This document shows, piece by piece, positions 1-6,662 of a DNA stretch of 8,637 nucleotides; the first letter of the stretch is position 1; every line of letters begins with the position of its first letter. The DNA is taken from the NCBI GenBank assembly GCA_023253415.1, contig JALRGK010000214.1:1-8637 (forward strand), written 5' to 3'. The position numbers were made by a program, and so were the translations under genes. A model generated the notes under the pieces. That model saw only the letters and a list, made by a program, of their open reading frames with translations. It did not search any database and was not told the origin of the DNA. Origin of the DNA: Rhodocyclaceae bacterium. GTDB lineage: Bacteria; Pseudomonadota; Gammaproteobacteria; Burkholderiales; Rhodocyclaceae.

Positions 1-1
1 T

Positions 2-622
2 TTCACCGTGGATGGCGATGATGCCACCGGCCGTATGACGGTGCGTGAAGGCGATACCGTGGTGGGTGACATCACCTGGGCGCTGACGGGGGATCACAAT
101 CGTATGAACGCACTGGCCGCCATGCTGGCCGCGCGCCACGCCGGTGTGCCGCTGGATAAAGGTCTGGATGCACTCTCGCGATTCGAGAACGTGAAGCGTC
201 GTATGGAAGTGCGCGGCGTTGAACGCGGTGTGACCGTGTACGACGACTTTGCCCATCACCCCACGGCCATCGCAACTACGGTGGCCGGTTTGCGCCGCAG
301 GGTCGGCAATGCCCGGATTCTTGCGGTGATCGAGCCACGCTCCAACACCATGAAGCTGGGTGTCATGAAAGATCAGCTACCGGCCAGTCTGGCAGATTGC
401 GATCATGTCTATTGTTATGGTGCCAACCTAGGCTGGGATGCTGCCGCAGCGCTGGCCCCCATGACGGATCGCGCCGAAGTACACGACGATTTTGACGCCA
501 TGCTGAAAGCAATTGTAAGTAGAGCCCAGGCGGGTGATCATATTCTGGTCATGAGCAACGGTGGCTTCCAGGGAATTCACAGCAAGTTGCTCGAAGCCCT
601 GCTATCATCACAAAACGCTTAA
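2..622 (+). CDS. mpl: UDP-N-acetylmuramate:L-Ala-gamma-D-Glu-meso-DAP ligase, C-terminal part
   Basis: This is the 3' end of a Mur-ligase family gene whose 5' part lies left of the window; codons read in frame from base 2. Mpl is a cytoplasmic enzyme of murein recycling: it uses ATP to join recovered tripeptide to UDP-MurNAc. The visible part covers the end of the central ATPase domain and the C-terminal domain. It contains the GDHNRMN stretch, the FENVKRRMEVRG segment, the strongly conserved YDDFAHHPTAI motif, the EPRSNTMKLG motif and the closing GDHILVMSNGGFQGIH motif. These match my memory of E. coli Mpl closely and separate it from MurC, whose DDYGHHP and end motifs differ. About 206 residues of the usual ~450-460 are present. 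It ends in TAA, followed by a 43-bp gap to the next gene on the same strand. A GTG at 8 is internal, not a real start. I am confident in the family and function. Confidence 0.95.
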   Translation, partial: FTVDGDDATGRMTVREGDTVVGDITWALTGDHNRMNALAAMLAARHAGVPLDKGLDALSRFENVKRRMEVRGVERGVTVYDDFAHHPTAIATTVAGLRRRVGNARILAVIEPRSNTMKLGVMKDQLPASLADCDHVYCYGANLGWDAAAALAPMTDRAEVHDDFDAMLKAIVSRAQAGDHILVMSNGGFQGIHSKLLEALLSSQNA

Positions 623-665
623 GCGAATTCCAATTCTGCATTCAACTTACCCTCTGGAGAACTCC

Positions 666-1277
666 ATGAAAAAATCGCTGCTCATCGCCGCTCTGCTGGC
701 TACCGCTGGCATCACCGCTCAAGCTCAAACTGCTGCTCCGGCTGCCAAGCCTGCTGCCGCCGCCAAATCGGGTCAGGTGGTGCCGGTTGCTGCTGAAGTC
801 ACTGTGCTGACCGCTACGGTTGACTCGGTGGATGCCAAGAATCGCACGGTAGTTCTTAAGAACGACCAGGGTCAGCTGGCTCCGATGAAGGTGGGCAAGG
901 ATGTACCAAACTTCGGCAAGATCAAGAAGGGTGATATCTTCGTTGTTGAATATGCTCAAGCGGTCGCCGTGGGTCTGGTTGCTGCACCGAAGGGCACCCA
1001 GCCTGGCGTGTCGGCCACGCGTACCGTGAAGGTTCAGGATCAAGCCAACAAGAAGCCATTTGCTGAAGAAATCGACACCATCTATGCCACCGCCAAGATC
1101 AAGAGCATCGATGCCAAGGCACGCACTGCCGAGCTGACCACGCCGGACGGCAAGACCCTGAAGGTCAAGGTCGACAAGGCTGTTCTGGGCCTCGAGAACT
1201 TCAAGGTTGGCGACGAAGTTCTGGTTGAGTATGTTCAGGACATGGCCATTGGCTTCGTAGCACCGGCCAAGAAGTAA
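666..1277 (+). CDS. Secreted protein with two tandem copies of a small beta-rich domain
   Basis: This 203-residue protein is probably periplasmic. Residues 1-20 form a typical Sec signal peptide (MKK, then a hydrophobic core, with cleavage likely near AQA-QT). An Ala/Pro/Lys-rich linker follows (about 21-42). Then come two homologous domains, about 46-108 and 139-201, that align without gaps at an offset of 93 residues: SVDAKNRT (54-61) matches SIDAKART (147-154), and KKGDIFVVEY matches KVGDEVLVEY. Each repeat reads as short beta-strands with a GD turn, suggesting a small barrel. Single-copy domains with the pattern 'TATV-S-D---RTV-L---G------G----NF---K-GD-V-VEY' occur in many proteobacterial periplasmic proteins of unknown function (from memory). 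The ATG at 666 is chosen because GGAGA lies at 656-660 and the signal peptide starts there; the same frame is open upstream from 561 but that part overlaps mpl. A strong terminator follows. I cannot assign a function. Confidence 0.85.
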   Translation: MKKSLLIAALLATAGITAQAQTAAPAAKPAAAAKSGQVVPVAAEVTVLTATVDSVDAKNRTVVLKNDQGQLAPMKVGKDVPNFGKIKKGDIFVVEYAQAVAVGLVAAPKGTQPGVSATRTVKVQDQANKKPFAEEIDTIYATAKIKSIDAKARTAELTTPDGKTLKVKVDKAVLGLENFKVGDEVLVEYVQDMAIGFVAPAKK

Positions 1278-1293
1278 TCAGGGTTCATTCCCG

Positions 1294-1331
1294 AAAACAA
1301 CAACGGCACCTTCGGGTGCCGTTGTTGTTTT
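1294..1331. terminator. Bidirectional intrinsic terminator between converging units
   Basis: A perfect 17-bp inverted repeat (1294-1310 with 1315-1331) closes on a TTCG tetraloop. The stem has A-rich sequence on one side and T-rich on the other, so the RNA made from either strand ends in a GC-rich stem running into U-rich sequence. It lies 16 bp after the + strand secreted-protein gene and just past the stop of livF on the - strand, so it should terminate both. Confidence 0.93.
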
Positions 1332-1341
1332 GTTACGTCTA

Positions 1342-2070
1342 TCATGGGATGACTTCACCCAGATATGCCGCACGCACCCGATCATCCTGCAATAGATCCG
1401 TCGAGTTGCCGGTGAGGGTGATTCGGCCGGATTCAAGCACGTAAGCCCGGCGGCTGACTTTGAGTGCAAGGCGGGCATTTTGTTCGACGAGCAGGATACT
1501 GACGCCGCTATCGCGGGCGCTGGTGATCAGTTCGAAGATACGGTCCACCATGATGGGCGCGAGGCCCATAGAGGGTTCATCGAGCAGCATGAGCTGCGGG
1601 CCTGACATGAGTGCACGGGCAATGGCCAGCATCTGTTGTTCGCCACCCGAGAGCGTGCCCGCTAATTGGGAAGCGCGCTCTTTCAGACGCGGTAATCGTT
1701 CGAGTAGATCTTCCAGGCGCTGCTGTACCAGTTGACGATCTTTAACGCGGAAAGCACCCAGTTGCAGATTTTCGAGGACGGTCTGTCTCGAGAAAACACC
1801 GCGTCCTTCTGGAACCAAAGCAACACCCTGGGCAATCAGCTCGTGAGCGGGCAGTTGCATCAGGTCGACGGCGGGTTGGTTGGCCGGGTTGAGACAAACT
1901 TTGCCGGTGGCCTGAGGCAACATGCGGGCCAGCGCTTTAAGGGTGCTGGTTTTGCCAGCGCCGTTGGCACCAATGAGGGCTACCAGTTCGCCTTGGGCGA
2001 CATCGAAACTGATGCCTTTGACGGCCTGGATACCGCCATACTGTAAGCGTAAATCTCGCACTTCAAGCAT
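1342..2070 (-). CDS. livF: Branched-chain amino acid ABC transporter ATPase LivF
   Basis: This 242-residue cytoplasmic ATPase is one of the two nucleotide-binding subunits of the LivHMGF importer. Visible motifs are Walker A GANGAGKT (34-41), the LivF-typical LVPEGRGVF in the Q-loop region (about 85-93), the signature LSGGEQQ (140-146), Walker B LMLLDEP with catalytic Glu165, and VEQNA at about 195-199. There Gln takes the place of the usual switch His; this Gln is what I recall for LivF proteins and is not damage. Length fits the family (about 235-245). The ATG at 2068-2070 is chosen because the family begins MLEVRDL; an in-frame extension up to 2139 would run into livG. The start overlaps the end of livG by 8 bp, implying translational coupling, and GGGGAG lies about 8 nt upstream. 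It is the last gene of the operon, before the bidirectional terminator. Confidence 0.95.
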   Translation of the reverse strand: MLEVRDLRLQYGGIQAVKGISFDVAQGELVALIGANGAGKTSTLKALARMLPQATGKVCLNPANQPAVDLMQLPAHELIAQGVALVPEGRGVFSRQTVLENLQLGAFRVKDRQLVQQRLEDLLERLPRLKERASQLAGTLSGGEQQMLAIARALMSGPQLMLLDEPSMGLAPIMVDRIFELITSARDSGVSILLVEQNARLALKVSRRAYVLESGRITLTGNSTDLLQDDRVRAAYLGEVIP

Positions 2071-2836
2071 AAGCGCCGCTCCCCAGGTAGGCTGCGATGA
2101 CGCGAGGATGCTTCTGTACGACGGCCGGTATATCTTCACAGATCAGTGCACCGTAATCCAGCACGGCAACCCGGTCGCATAAGCCCATGACAAGTTGTAC
2201 GTCGTGCTCGATCAGTAGGATGCTGATGCCGTCGGCGCGAATCATTTCGATGAGTTGACGCAGTCCGGTGGTTTCGCTGGCATTCATGCCGGCGGCGGGT
2301 TCATCCAGGCACAGGAGTTTGGGGTTGGTGGCGAGCGCGCGGGCAATTTCAAGACGGCGCTGGTCACCATAGGACAAGTGCTTGGCTAGATCATGGGCGC
2401 GGCCGGAGATGCCGACGTAGTGCAAAAGTTGCAAGGCCATATCTTCGGTGGCCTGTTCTTCGCGTCGGTTAAAAGGTGTGCGCACAATGTCACTGAAGAT
2501 ATTGCTGCGTAATCGGGCATGACGACCCACCATGACATTTTCCAGGGCGGTCATGTTGGCGAATAGCCGTATGTTCTGGAAGGTCCGGGCAATGCCCTGG
2601 CGCACGGTTTTATCCGGTGCATTGCTGATCAGCGGCGCATCGTTGAACATGAACTGACCACTGTCCGGAATATAAAGGCCGGTCAGGCAGTTGAAGAGCG
2701 TGGTTTTGCCCGCGCCATTAGGACCGATGAGGCCGTAGATCTCACCGGCATTCAGTGTTAGCGAGACATCTTTGAGGGCTTGAATGCCGCCAAAGGACTT
2801 GCTGATATTTTCGGCGCGAAGCAGAACAGGTGTCAT
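2063..2836 (-). CDS. livG: Branched-chain amino acid ABC transporter ATPase LivG
   Basis: This 257-residue cytoplasmic ATPase pairs with LivF to power the importer. Motifs in order are Walker A GPNGAGKT (38-45), the Q-loop FQN (Gln87) in ARTFQNIRLF, the signature LSYGDQR (154-160), Walker B LLCLDEP with catalytic Glu179, and the switch His211 in IEHD. The insert between Q-loop and signature (about 108-135, with SNIFSDIVRTP) and the C-terminal AYLG are typical of LivG and place it there and not among LivF proteins. The ATG at 2834-2836 fits the family start (MTPVLLRAENISKSFGG). The frame stays open up to 2929 but that stretch is the tail of livM read in another frame. There are 8 bp between the livM stop and this start. 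A GAGG just upstream shares bases with the livM stop codon, so translation is probably coupled. Confidence 0.95.
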   Translation of the reverse strand: MTPVLLRAENISKSFGGIQALKDVSLTLNAGEIYGLIGPNGAGKTTLFNCLTGLYIPDSGQFMFNDAPLISNAPDKTVRQGIARTFQNIRLFANMTALENVMVGRHARLRSNIFSDIVRTPFNRREEQATEDMALQLLHYVGISGRAHDLAKHLSYGDQRRLEIARALATNPKLLCLDEPAAGMNASETTGLRQLIEMIRADGISILLIEHDVQLVMGLCDRVAVLDYGALICEDIPAVVQKHPRVIAAYLGSGAYA

Positions 2837-2844
2837 CCGGGGCC

Positions 2845-3978
2845 TCACATCGGGCTGACCGGCACATCGGCCGGCGCGTCGGCGCGTTTGACATCGTCGA
2901 TTTCGCGACGGCGCTGCGGCGATGGCCAAAGGCCGCTGGGGCGGTAACGCATCACGAGTACCAGGGCCAGCCCGAATAGCAGCATGCGCAGGCTTTCCGG
3001 ATCGATCAGCACGCTGCCGAACAGGCTTTGCTGAACCGGCCCGGCTATTTGCCGGAAAAATTCAGGGAGTACGGTGAGGAGCAGGGCACCAAAGATCACG
3101 CCGGGAATATGCCCCATGCCACCGAGGACGACCATGCAGAGCACCATGACGGATTCGAGCAGCCCGAAGGATTCAGGGCTGACAAATTGCTGGAAGCCGG
3201 CAAACAGGCCGCCTGCAACACCCCCGAAGGTGGCACCCATGGCAAAGGCCAGTAGTTTGACATTGCGGGTGTTGATGCCGCAGGCTTTTGCAGCGACTTC
3301 GTCCTCGCGGATGGCGGCCCAGGCGCGTCCTACGCGGGAGCGTTCCAGGCGCAGTGCAATACCAATGATGAGTAGTGCCGCAACGAGGAACAGGTAGTAA
3401 TAAGCTACCAACGAGGGTATCTGCAGGAAGCCGAGGTCGATAGCGCGTGCCAAAGACACGCTGCCAAAATGCACAGGATCAATGGCAGAGATCCCTTGCG
3501 GGCCATTCGTGATATTGACGGGGGTATTGAGGTTGTTGAGGAAGATGCGGATGATTTCGCCAAACCCGAGTGTCACGATCGCCAGATAGTCGCCACGAAG
3601 TTTGAGTGTTGGGGCACCTAGCAGCATGCCGAAGAGGCCAGCAATGCCGGCGCCTAGCGGCAGAACCGCCCATAGGGGCCAGTGCAATCCGAACTGGGGA
3701 CTGGCCAAGAGCGCCCAGAGATAGGCGCCGACCGCATAGAAGGCGATATAGCCCATGTCGAGCAGACCGGCGAAACCGACGACGATATTGAGACCAAGCG
3801 CCAGCATCACATAGAGCAGCGCAAAGTTGAGGATGCGCAGCCAGGTATTGCCAAAGCCCGCAGCAACCAACCAGGGCATGGCCGCTAGCAGCAGACCGAG
3901 CAGCGCCCAGACGATCCAGTGAATACGATCATCATGTCGTTGTGTGATCCGTGTCAAGAAACGGGCAGCGAGTTTCAT
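2845..3978 (-). CDS. livM: Branched-chain amino acid ABC transporter permease LivM
   Basis: This 377-residue inner-membrane permease forms the translocation path with LivH. After a short charged N-terminus it has a series of hydrophobic segments: about 22-40, 50-68, 72-90, 103-120, 133-148, 190-209, 243-262, 276-305 and 330-343. Family landmarks are LGLNIVVGFAGLLDMGYIAFYAVGAY (about 61-86), GDYLAIVTLGFGEIIRI (129-145), the cytoplasmic EAA-like coupling loop AAIREDEVAAKACGIN (221-236), and VVLGGMGHIPG (283-293). The hydrophilic tail (about 345-377, rich in Arg, Asp, Ala and Pro) looks variable. The ATG at 3976-3978 lies 5 bp after the livH stop, with only a weak GAGCGAG upstream, so it probably depends on coupling to livH. 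E. coli LivM is longer (about 425) because of N-terminal sequence; this length is common elsewhere. Confidence 0.94.
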   Translation of the reverse strand: MKLAARFLTRITQRHDDRIHWIVWALLGLLLAAMPWLVAAGFGNTWLRILNFALLYVMLALGLNIVVGFAGLLDMGYIAFYAVGAYLWALLASPQFGLHWPLWAVLPLGAGIAGLFGMLLGAPTLKLRGDYLAIVTLGFGEIIRIFLNNLNTPVNITNGPQGISAIDPVHFGSVSLARAIDLGFLQIPSLVAYYYLFLVAALLIIGIALRLERSRVGRAWAAIREDEVAAKACGINTRNVKLLAFAMGATFGGVAGGLFAGFQQFVSPESFGLLESVMVLCMVVLGGMGHIPGVIFGALLLTVLPEFFRQIAGPVQQSLFGSVLIDPESLRMLLFGLALVLVMRYRPSGLWPSPQRRREIDDVKRADAPADVPVSPM

Positions 3979-3983
3979 GGTGT

Positions 3984-4907
3984 TTACGCTCGCTCTGAGA
4001 CACGTTCACCCATCAGGCCGCCGGGGCGGAGGACGAGCACGATGATGAGCACCATAAAGGCAAAGATGTCCTGATAGTTCGAACCGAGGAAGCCGCCGGT
4101 AATATCTTCGATATAGCCGGCACCCAGCGACTCGATCAGACCGAGTAATAGTCCGCCGAGCATGGCACCGGTGATGTTACCGATACCGCCGAGTACGGCC
4201 GCGGTAAACGCTTTGAGGCCGAGCATGAAGCCCATATAGTAATGAGCAACCGAATAGTTGGCGCCAACCATCAGACCGGCCAGGGCGGCCAGAGCAGCAC
4301 CAATGACAAAAGTAATCGTGATGATACGGTTAACGGGTATGCCCATCAGTTCGGCAATGGCCGGGTTCTCTGCTGTGGCGCGCATGGCCTGACCGAGTGA
4401 TGTACGCTGGATCATCCAGGCCAGGATGGCCATCGTGATGCCGGCCAGTGCGACAGTGACGGCCTGCAGCAGACTGAGATGCGCGCCGGCAATGTCGTAA
4501 TTGATGGTGGGCAGAATGTCCGGAAAGGCGTGATAGCCGCGGCCCCAGATCATCATGGCCAGGTTCTGTAACAGGATAGAAACGCCAATGGCACTGATCA
4601 ATGGCGTCAGTTTCGGTGCGTGGCGTAGTGGCCGGTAGGCGTAACGCTCGATGGCCCAGGCCAGCGCCATACAAACTGGCGCAGCCACGAGAACAGAAAG
4701 CAAGGCTAACAATACAGGCGGCATGCCGCTCGGTAGCAGCACCGTCATAACGCTATAGCTGACGAGTGCCCCCACCATGACCACTTCACCATGGGCGAAG
4801 TTGATGAGGCCGAGAATGCCATAGACCATCGTGTAGCCCAGTGCCACCAGCGCATAGATGCTGCCGAGCACCAGGCCATTAATGATCTGCTGGAGAAAAA
4901 TATCCAT
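3984..4907 (-). CDS. livH: Branched-chain amino acid ABC transporter permease LivH
   Basis: This 307-residue inner-membrane permease is the partner of LivM. It opens with the family signature MDIFLQQIINGLVLGSIYAL and continues with GYTMVYGILGLINFAHGE (25-41), the coupling-loop sequence AMRATAENPAIAELMGIP (174-191), and AVLGGIGNITGAMLGG (237-252), ending in LRPGGLMG. Length matches E. coli LivH (308). I take the ATG at 4905-4907. A TTG at 4920-4922 would add five residues, but it lies inside the U-tract of the upstream terminator and the family begins at MDIF. Neither start has a recognisable purine-rich ribosome binding site: the bases before the ATG are GCCACCACTCACC. It opens the tightly packed livHMGF block. 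Confidence 0.95.
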   Translation of the reverse strand: MDIFLQQIINGLVLGSIYALVALGYTMVYGILGLINFAHGEVVMVGALVSYSVMTVLLPSGMPPVLLALLSVLVAAPVCMALAWAIERYAYRPLRHAPKLTPLISAIGVSILLQNLAMMIWGRGYHAFPDILPTINYDIAGAHLSLLQAVTVALAGITMAILAWMIQRTSLGQAMRATAENPAIAELMGIPVNRIITITFVIGAALAALAGLMVGANYSVAHYYMGFMLGLKAFTAAVLGGIGNITGAMLGGLLLGLIESLGAGYIEDITGGFLGSNYQDIFAFMVLIIVLVLRPGGLMGERVSERA

Positions 4908-4921
4908 GGTGAGTGGTGGCA

Positions 4922-4957
4922 ATTAAAAAACTGCCCGACCAAAGGGGCGGGCAGTTT
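4922..4957 (-). terminator. Intrinsic terminator/attenuator between livK and livH
   Basis: A 10-bp perfect inverted repeat (4928-4937 with 4948-4957; arms AAACTGCCCG and CGGGCAGTTT) surrounds a 10-nt loop. On the - strand it is followed by TTTTTTAATT. It lies 15 bp past the livK stop and ends about 15 bp before the livH ATG. Hairpins at this place in binding-protein operons commonly cut transcription partly, giving more binding protein than permease. I see no separate promoter after it, so livHMGF probably depends on readthrough (inference). Confidence 0.85.
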
Positions 4958-4972
4958 GTTTTAGCCAGAACC

Positions 4973-6175
4973 TCACTTCTTGGTAGCGGGTGCGGGTGTA
5001 TCTGCGGCTGCACCGACGGTTTCAACGTAGGTCCAATTGCCACCCTTGTCCTGGTAAATCGATACCGCCGGGCTGGCCAGGTCACCCTTGGCATCAAAGA
5101 CGACTTTGGCGGTCACGCCCTGGTATTGAGTTTTTCCGATTTCAGGCAGGTACTTGGCCGGGTCGGCCGAGTTGGCACGTTGCATCGAGTCGGCCATTAC
5201 CATTACAGCATCGTAGACGTAAGGGGCATACAGCTGAATCTGCTGGTTGTAACGCTTCTGATACTTGTCTTTGAAGACCGTACCACCCGGCATTTTTTCC
5301 AGCGGTACGCCGGGCAGTGAGCAGTACTGGCCTTCTGCGGCGTTACCTGCCAGTTTGATGAACTCGGGGGTGCAACCACCATCACCAATCAGGAAGGCTG
5401 ACTTCAGGCCGAGCTCACGCGCCTGCTTTAGCGCCGGTCCGCCTTGAGCATCCATGGCGCTAAAGAACAGCACATCGGGGTTCGAAGCCTTGATCTTGGT
5501 CAGGATCGCCTTGAAGTCGGTAGCCTTATCGGTGGTGAATTCCTGGGCAACGATTTTGGCACCACCTGCTTCGGCCGCTTTCTTGAATTCATCAGCCAGA
5601 CCCTGGCCGTAGGCCGTACGGTCATCGACAATAGCAATCGTCTTGGCTTTCAGGCCTTGTGTCGCAAACTGGGCCAGTGCCTGGCCTTGGTGGACGTCAT
5701 TGGCGAAAACGCGAAACGCGGTCTTGAAGCCCTGTTGTGTGTAGGTGGGGTTCGTGGCGGATCCTGAAATCTGCGGGATGCCGGCATCGGCGTAGATGCG
5801 TGAGGCCGGGATGGTAGTGCCAGAGTTCAGGTGGCCGATGACGCCGTTGACTTTCTTGTCGACGAAATTCTGAGCCACCGTCGTGCCAGCTTTCGGGTCA
5901 GCTTGGTCATCTTCGGAGATCAGAACGAACTTCACTTTGTTGCCACCGATGCTGAGGCCACGGCTGTTCAGTTCGTCAATCGCCATCACGGCACCATTTT
6001 CATTATCTTTGCCCAGGTGCGCCTGGGGACCTGTCAGCGGCGCGGCGTGTCCAATCTTGATGGTCACCTCTGCGCCAGCGGCGGGGGCAGCGTCTTTGTT
6101 GCCACAGGCCGAAAGTCCGAGCGTGCCGATGGCCAGGGCGGTGAGCGACAGGGCGTGACGGGCAAATAGGGTCAT
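4973..6175 (-). CDS. livK: Branched-chain amino acid ABC transporter substrate-binding protein (lipoprotein)
   Basis: This 400-residue type I periplasmic binding protein captures leucine, isoleucine, valine or related amino acids for LivHMGF. Residues 1-23 form a signal peptide ending in the lipobox LSAC (Cys24), followed by an Ala/Pro linker, so it is probably lipid-anchored, unlike the soluble E. coli LivJ/LivK. The mature part starts at VTIKIGHAAPLTGPQAHLG and continues with GVIGHLNSGTTIPAS (111-125, the ligand-binding Ser/Thr loop), GSATNPTYTQQGF (138-150), DDRTAYGQGLADEF (184-197), YVYDAVMVMADSM (319-331) and FDAKGDLASP (360-369). Two cysteines, 268 and 285, could form a disulfide. The ATG at 6173-6175 is chosen because the signal peptide starts there and GGAG lies 6 nt upstream; the open frame up to 6280 runs through a terminator. 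Exact substrate cannot be read from sequence. The symbol livK is by family and context. Confidence 0.93.
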   Translation of the reverse strand: MTLFARHALSLTALAIGTLGLSACGNKDAAPAAGAEVTIKIGHAAPLTGPQAHLGKDNENGAVMAIDELNSRGLSIGGNKVKFVLISEDDQADPKAGTTVAQNFVDKKVNGVIGHLNSGTTIPASRIYADAGIPQISGSATNPTYTQQGFKTAFRVFANDVHQGQALAQFATQGLKAKTIAIVDDRTAYGQGLADEFKKAAEAGGAKIVAQEFTTDKATDFKAILTKIKASNPDVLFFSAMDAQGGPALKQARELGLKSAFLIGDGGCTPEFIKLAGNAAEGQYCSLPGVPLEKMPGGTVFKDKYQKRYNQQIQLYAPYVYDAVMVMADSMQRANSADPAKYLPEIGKTQYQGVTAKVVFDAKGDLASPAVSIYQDKGGNWTYVETVGAAADTPAPATKK

Positions 6176-6210
6176 GATGAGCTCCGGAAAGTTTTTGTCA
6201 TTTTTACATA

Positions 6211-6239
6211 AAAAAACCGACCCCGTGAGGTCGGTTTTT
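6211..6239 (-). terminator. Intrinsic terminator after the cytochrome c gene
   Basis: An 11-bp perfect inverted repeat (6212-6222 with 6229-6239; arms AAAAACCGACC and GGTCGGTTTTT) closes on a 6-nt loop. On the - strand the second arm runs into seven T in a row and then ATG. It lies 19 bp after the cytochrome stop codon and about 35 bp before the livK start. I see no good promoter between it and livK, so livK either depends on readthrough or uses a promoter overlapping this element. Confidence 0.88.
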
Positions 6240-6242
6240 GGC

Positions 6243-6259
6243 GATCGGTATAAACCGAT
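6243..6259 (-). other. Small hairpin at the cytochrome c stop codon, possible terminator competitor
   Basis: ATCGGT (6254-6259 on the - strand) pairs with ACCGAT (6244-6249) around a 4-nt loop, overlapping the first base of the cytochrome stop codon. TCGGTTT from its first arm could instead pair over 7 bp with AAACCGA in the first arm of the downstream terminator (6231-6237), which would open that terminator. The pairings are visible in the sequence; a regulatory role is speculation. Confidence 0.35.
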
Positions 6260-6570
6260 TACTTCTGTGCCAGAACCCAAGTGGCGAGCTCTTTGGCTTC
6301 GGCCGGAGTTACGTTGTTCGGGGGCATCGGAACGCTACCCCAAACACCCGCACCACCCTTCTGGATCTTGGTGGCCAGCTTGTCAGCGGCATCACCTTGG
6401 CCAGCATACTTCTTGGCAACATCCTTATACGACGGGCCGACAACCTTTTTGTCAATCTGGTGGCAGGCCATGCAGCCCTTGGTCTGGGCCAGTTTGGCGG
6501 GGTCTGAGGCCATGGCGTTCTGGGCAAACAGGGCGCTTACAGCAGCAGCAACGATCAGCATGCTTTTCAT
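6259..6570 (-). CDS. Periplasmic class I cytochrome c, c-551 type
   Basis: This 103-residue precursor encodes a small monoheme electron carrier of the periplasm. Residues 1-21 are a Sec signal peptide with cleavage expected after AMA, leaving 82 residues, the same length I recall for mature Pseudomonas cytochrome c-551. The heme is bound by CMACH (Cys33, Cys36, His37); the distal Met ligand is most likely Met82 in the SVPMPPN segment, inside the family block GAGVWGSVPMPPN. VGPSYKDVAKKYAGQ and the end LATWVLAQK are also typical. The ATG at 6568-6570 has AGGAGA 8 nt upstream. In Pseudomonas the family includes NirM, donor to nitrite reductase, but no denitrification genes are here, so I give no symbol. 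It could serve an oxidase, peroxidase or another reductase. It stands between metF and the liv operon, with its own terminator. Confidence 0.93.
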   Translation of the reverse strand: MKSMLIVAAAVSALFAQNAMASDPAKLAQTKGCMACHQIDKKVVGPSYKDVAKKYAGQGDAADKLATKIQKGGAGVWGSVPMPPNNVTPAEAKELATWVLAQK

Positions 6571-6601
6571 GTTTTATGTCTCCTGAAAATAAATACGATA
6601 G

Positions 6602-6630
6602 ATACTAAATACGCGAAACCGGACAGTTCA
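6602..6630 (-). promoter_or_regulatory. Weak candidate promoter for the cytochrome c gene
   Basis: On the - strand, TAGTAT (6602-6607) could be a -10 box with TGAACT (6625-6630) as a poor -35 box at 17 bp. Transcription would begin near 6595 and leave a leader of about 25 nt carrying the AGGAGA site. The match to sigma-70 consensus is modest. Some promoter is expected in this 163-bp spacer, but this exact placement is uncertain. Confidence 0.25.
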
Positions 6631-6652
6631 CGAGAGGGTTAACTGTTCCGGT
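6618..6652. repeat. Imperfect inverted repeat in the metF-cytochrome c spacer
   Basis: ACCGGACAGTT (6618-6628) and AACTGTTCCGGT (6641-6652) pair over 11 bp with one bulged base and a 12-nt loop. On the - strand only three T follow, so it is a poor classical terminator for metF. It partly overlaps the candidate -35 box of the cytochrome gene, so an operator is also possible. Its role is undecided. Confidence 0.5.
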
Positions 6653-6662
6653 AGTTTAAAAC

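Noticed and set aside
578..665. A promoter for the secreted repeat protein near the end of mpl
   Set aside because: TATCAT at 603-608 resembles a -10 box, but no -35 box stands at a proper distance (TTGCTC is only 10 bp away).
642..1043. A 133-codon - strand frame opposite the secreted repeat protein
   Set aside because: The + strand gene has a signal peptide, a ribosome binding site and an internal domain repeat; the antisense frame has no recognisable feature.
2837..2929. N-terminal extension of LivG by 31 residues
   Set aside because: The extension is Arg-rich, overlaps the livM C-terminus in another frame, and the family begins at the ATG at 2836.
4330..4674. A 114-codon open frame on the - strand inside livH
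   Set aside because: It is a shifted frame of livH, with Arg/His/Pro-rich sequence typical of an out-of-frame reading and no ribosome binding site.
5444..6169. Open frames of about 107-112 codons on the + strand opposite livK
   Set aside because: They are antisense shadows of a well-supported gene, without motifs or ribosome binding sites.
6176..6280. N-terminal extension of LivK by 35 residues
   Set aside because: It would translate through the cytochrome terminator and hide a clear lipoprotein signal peptide that starts at 6175.
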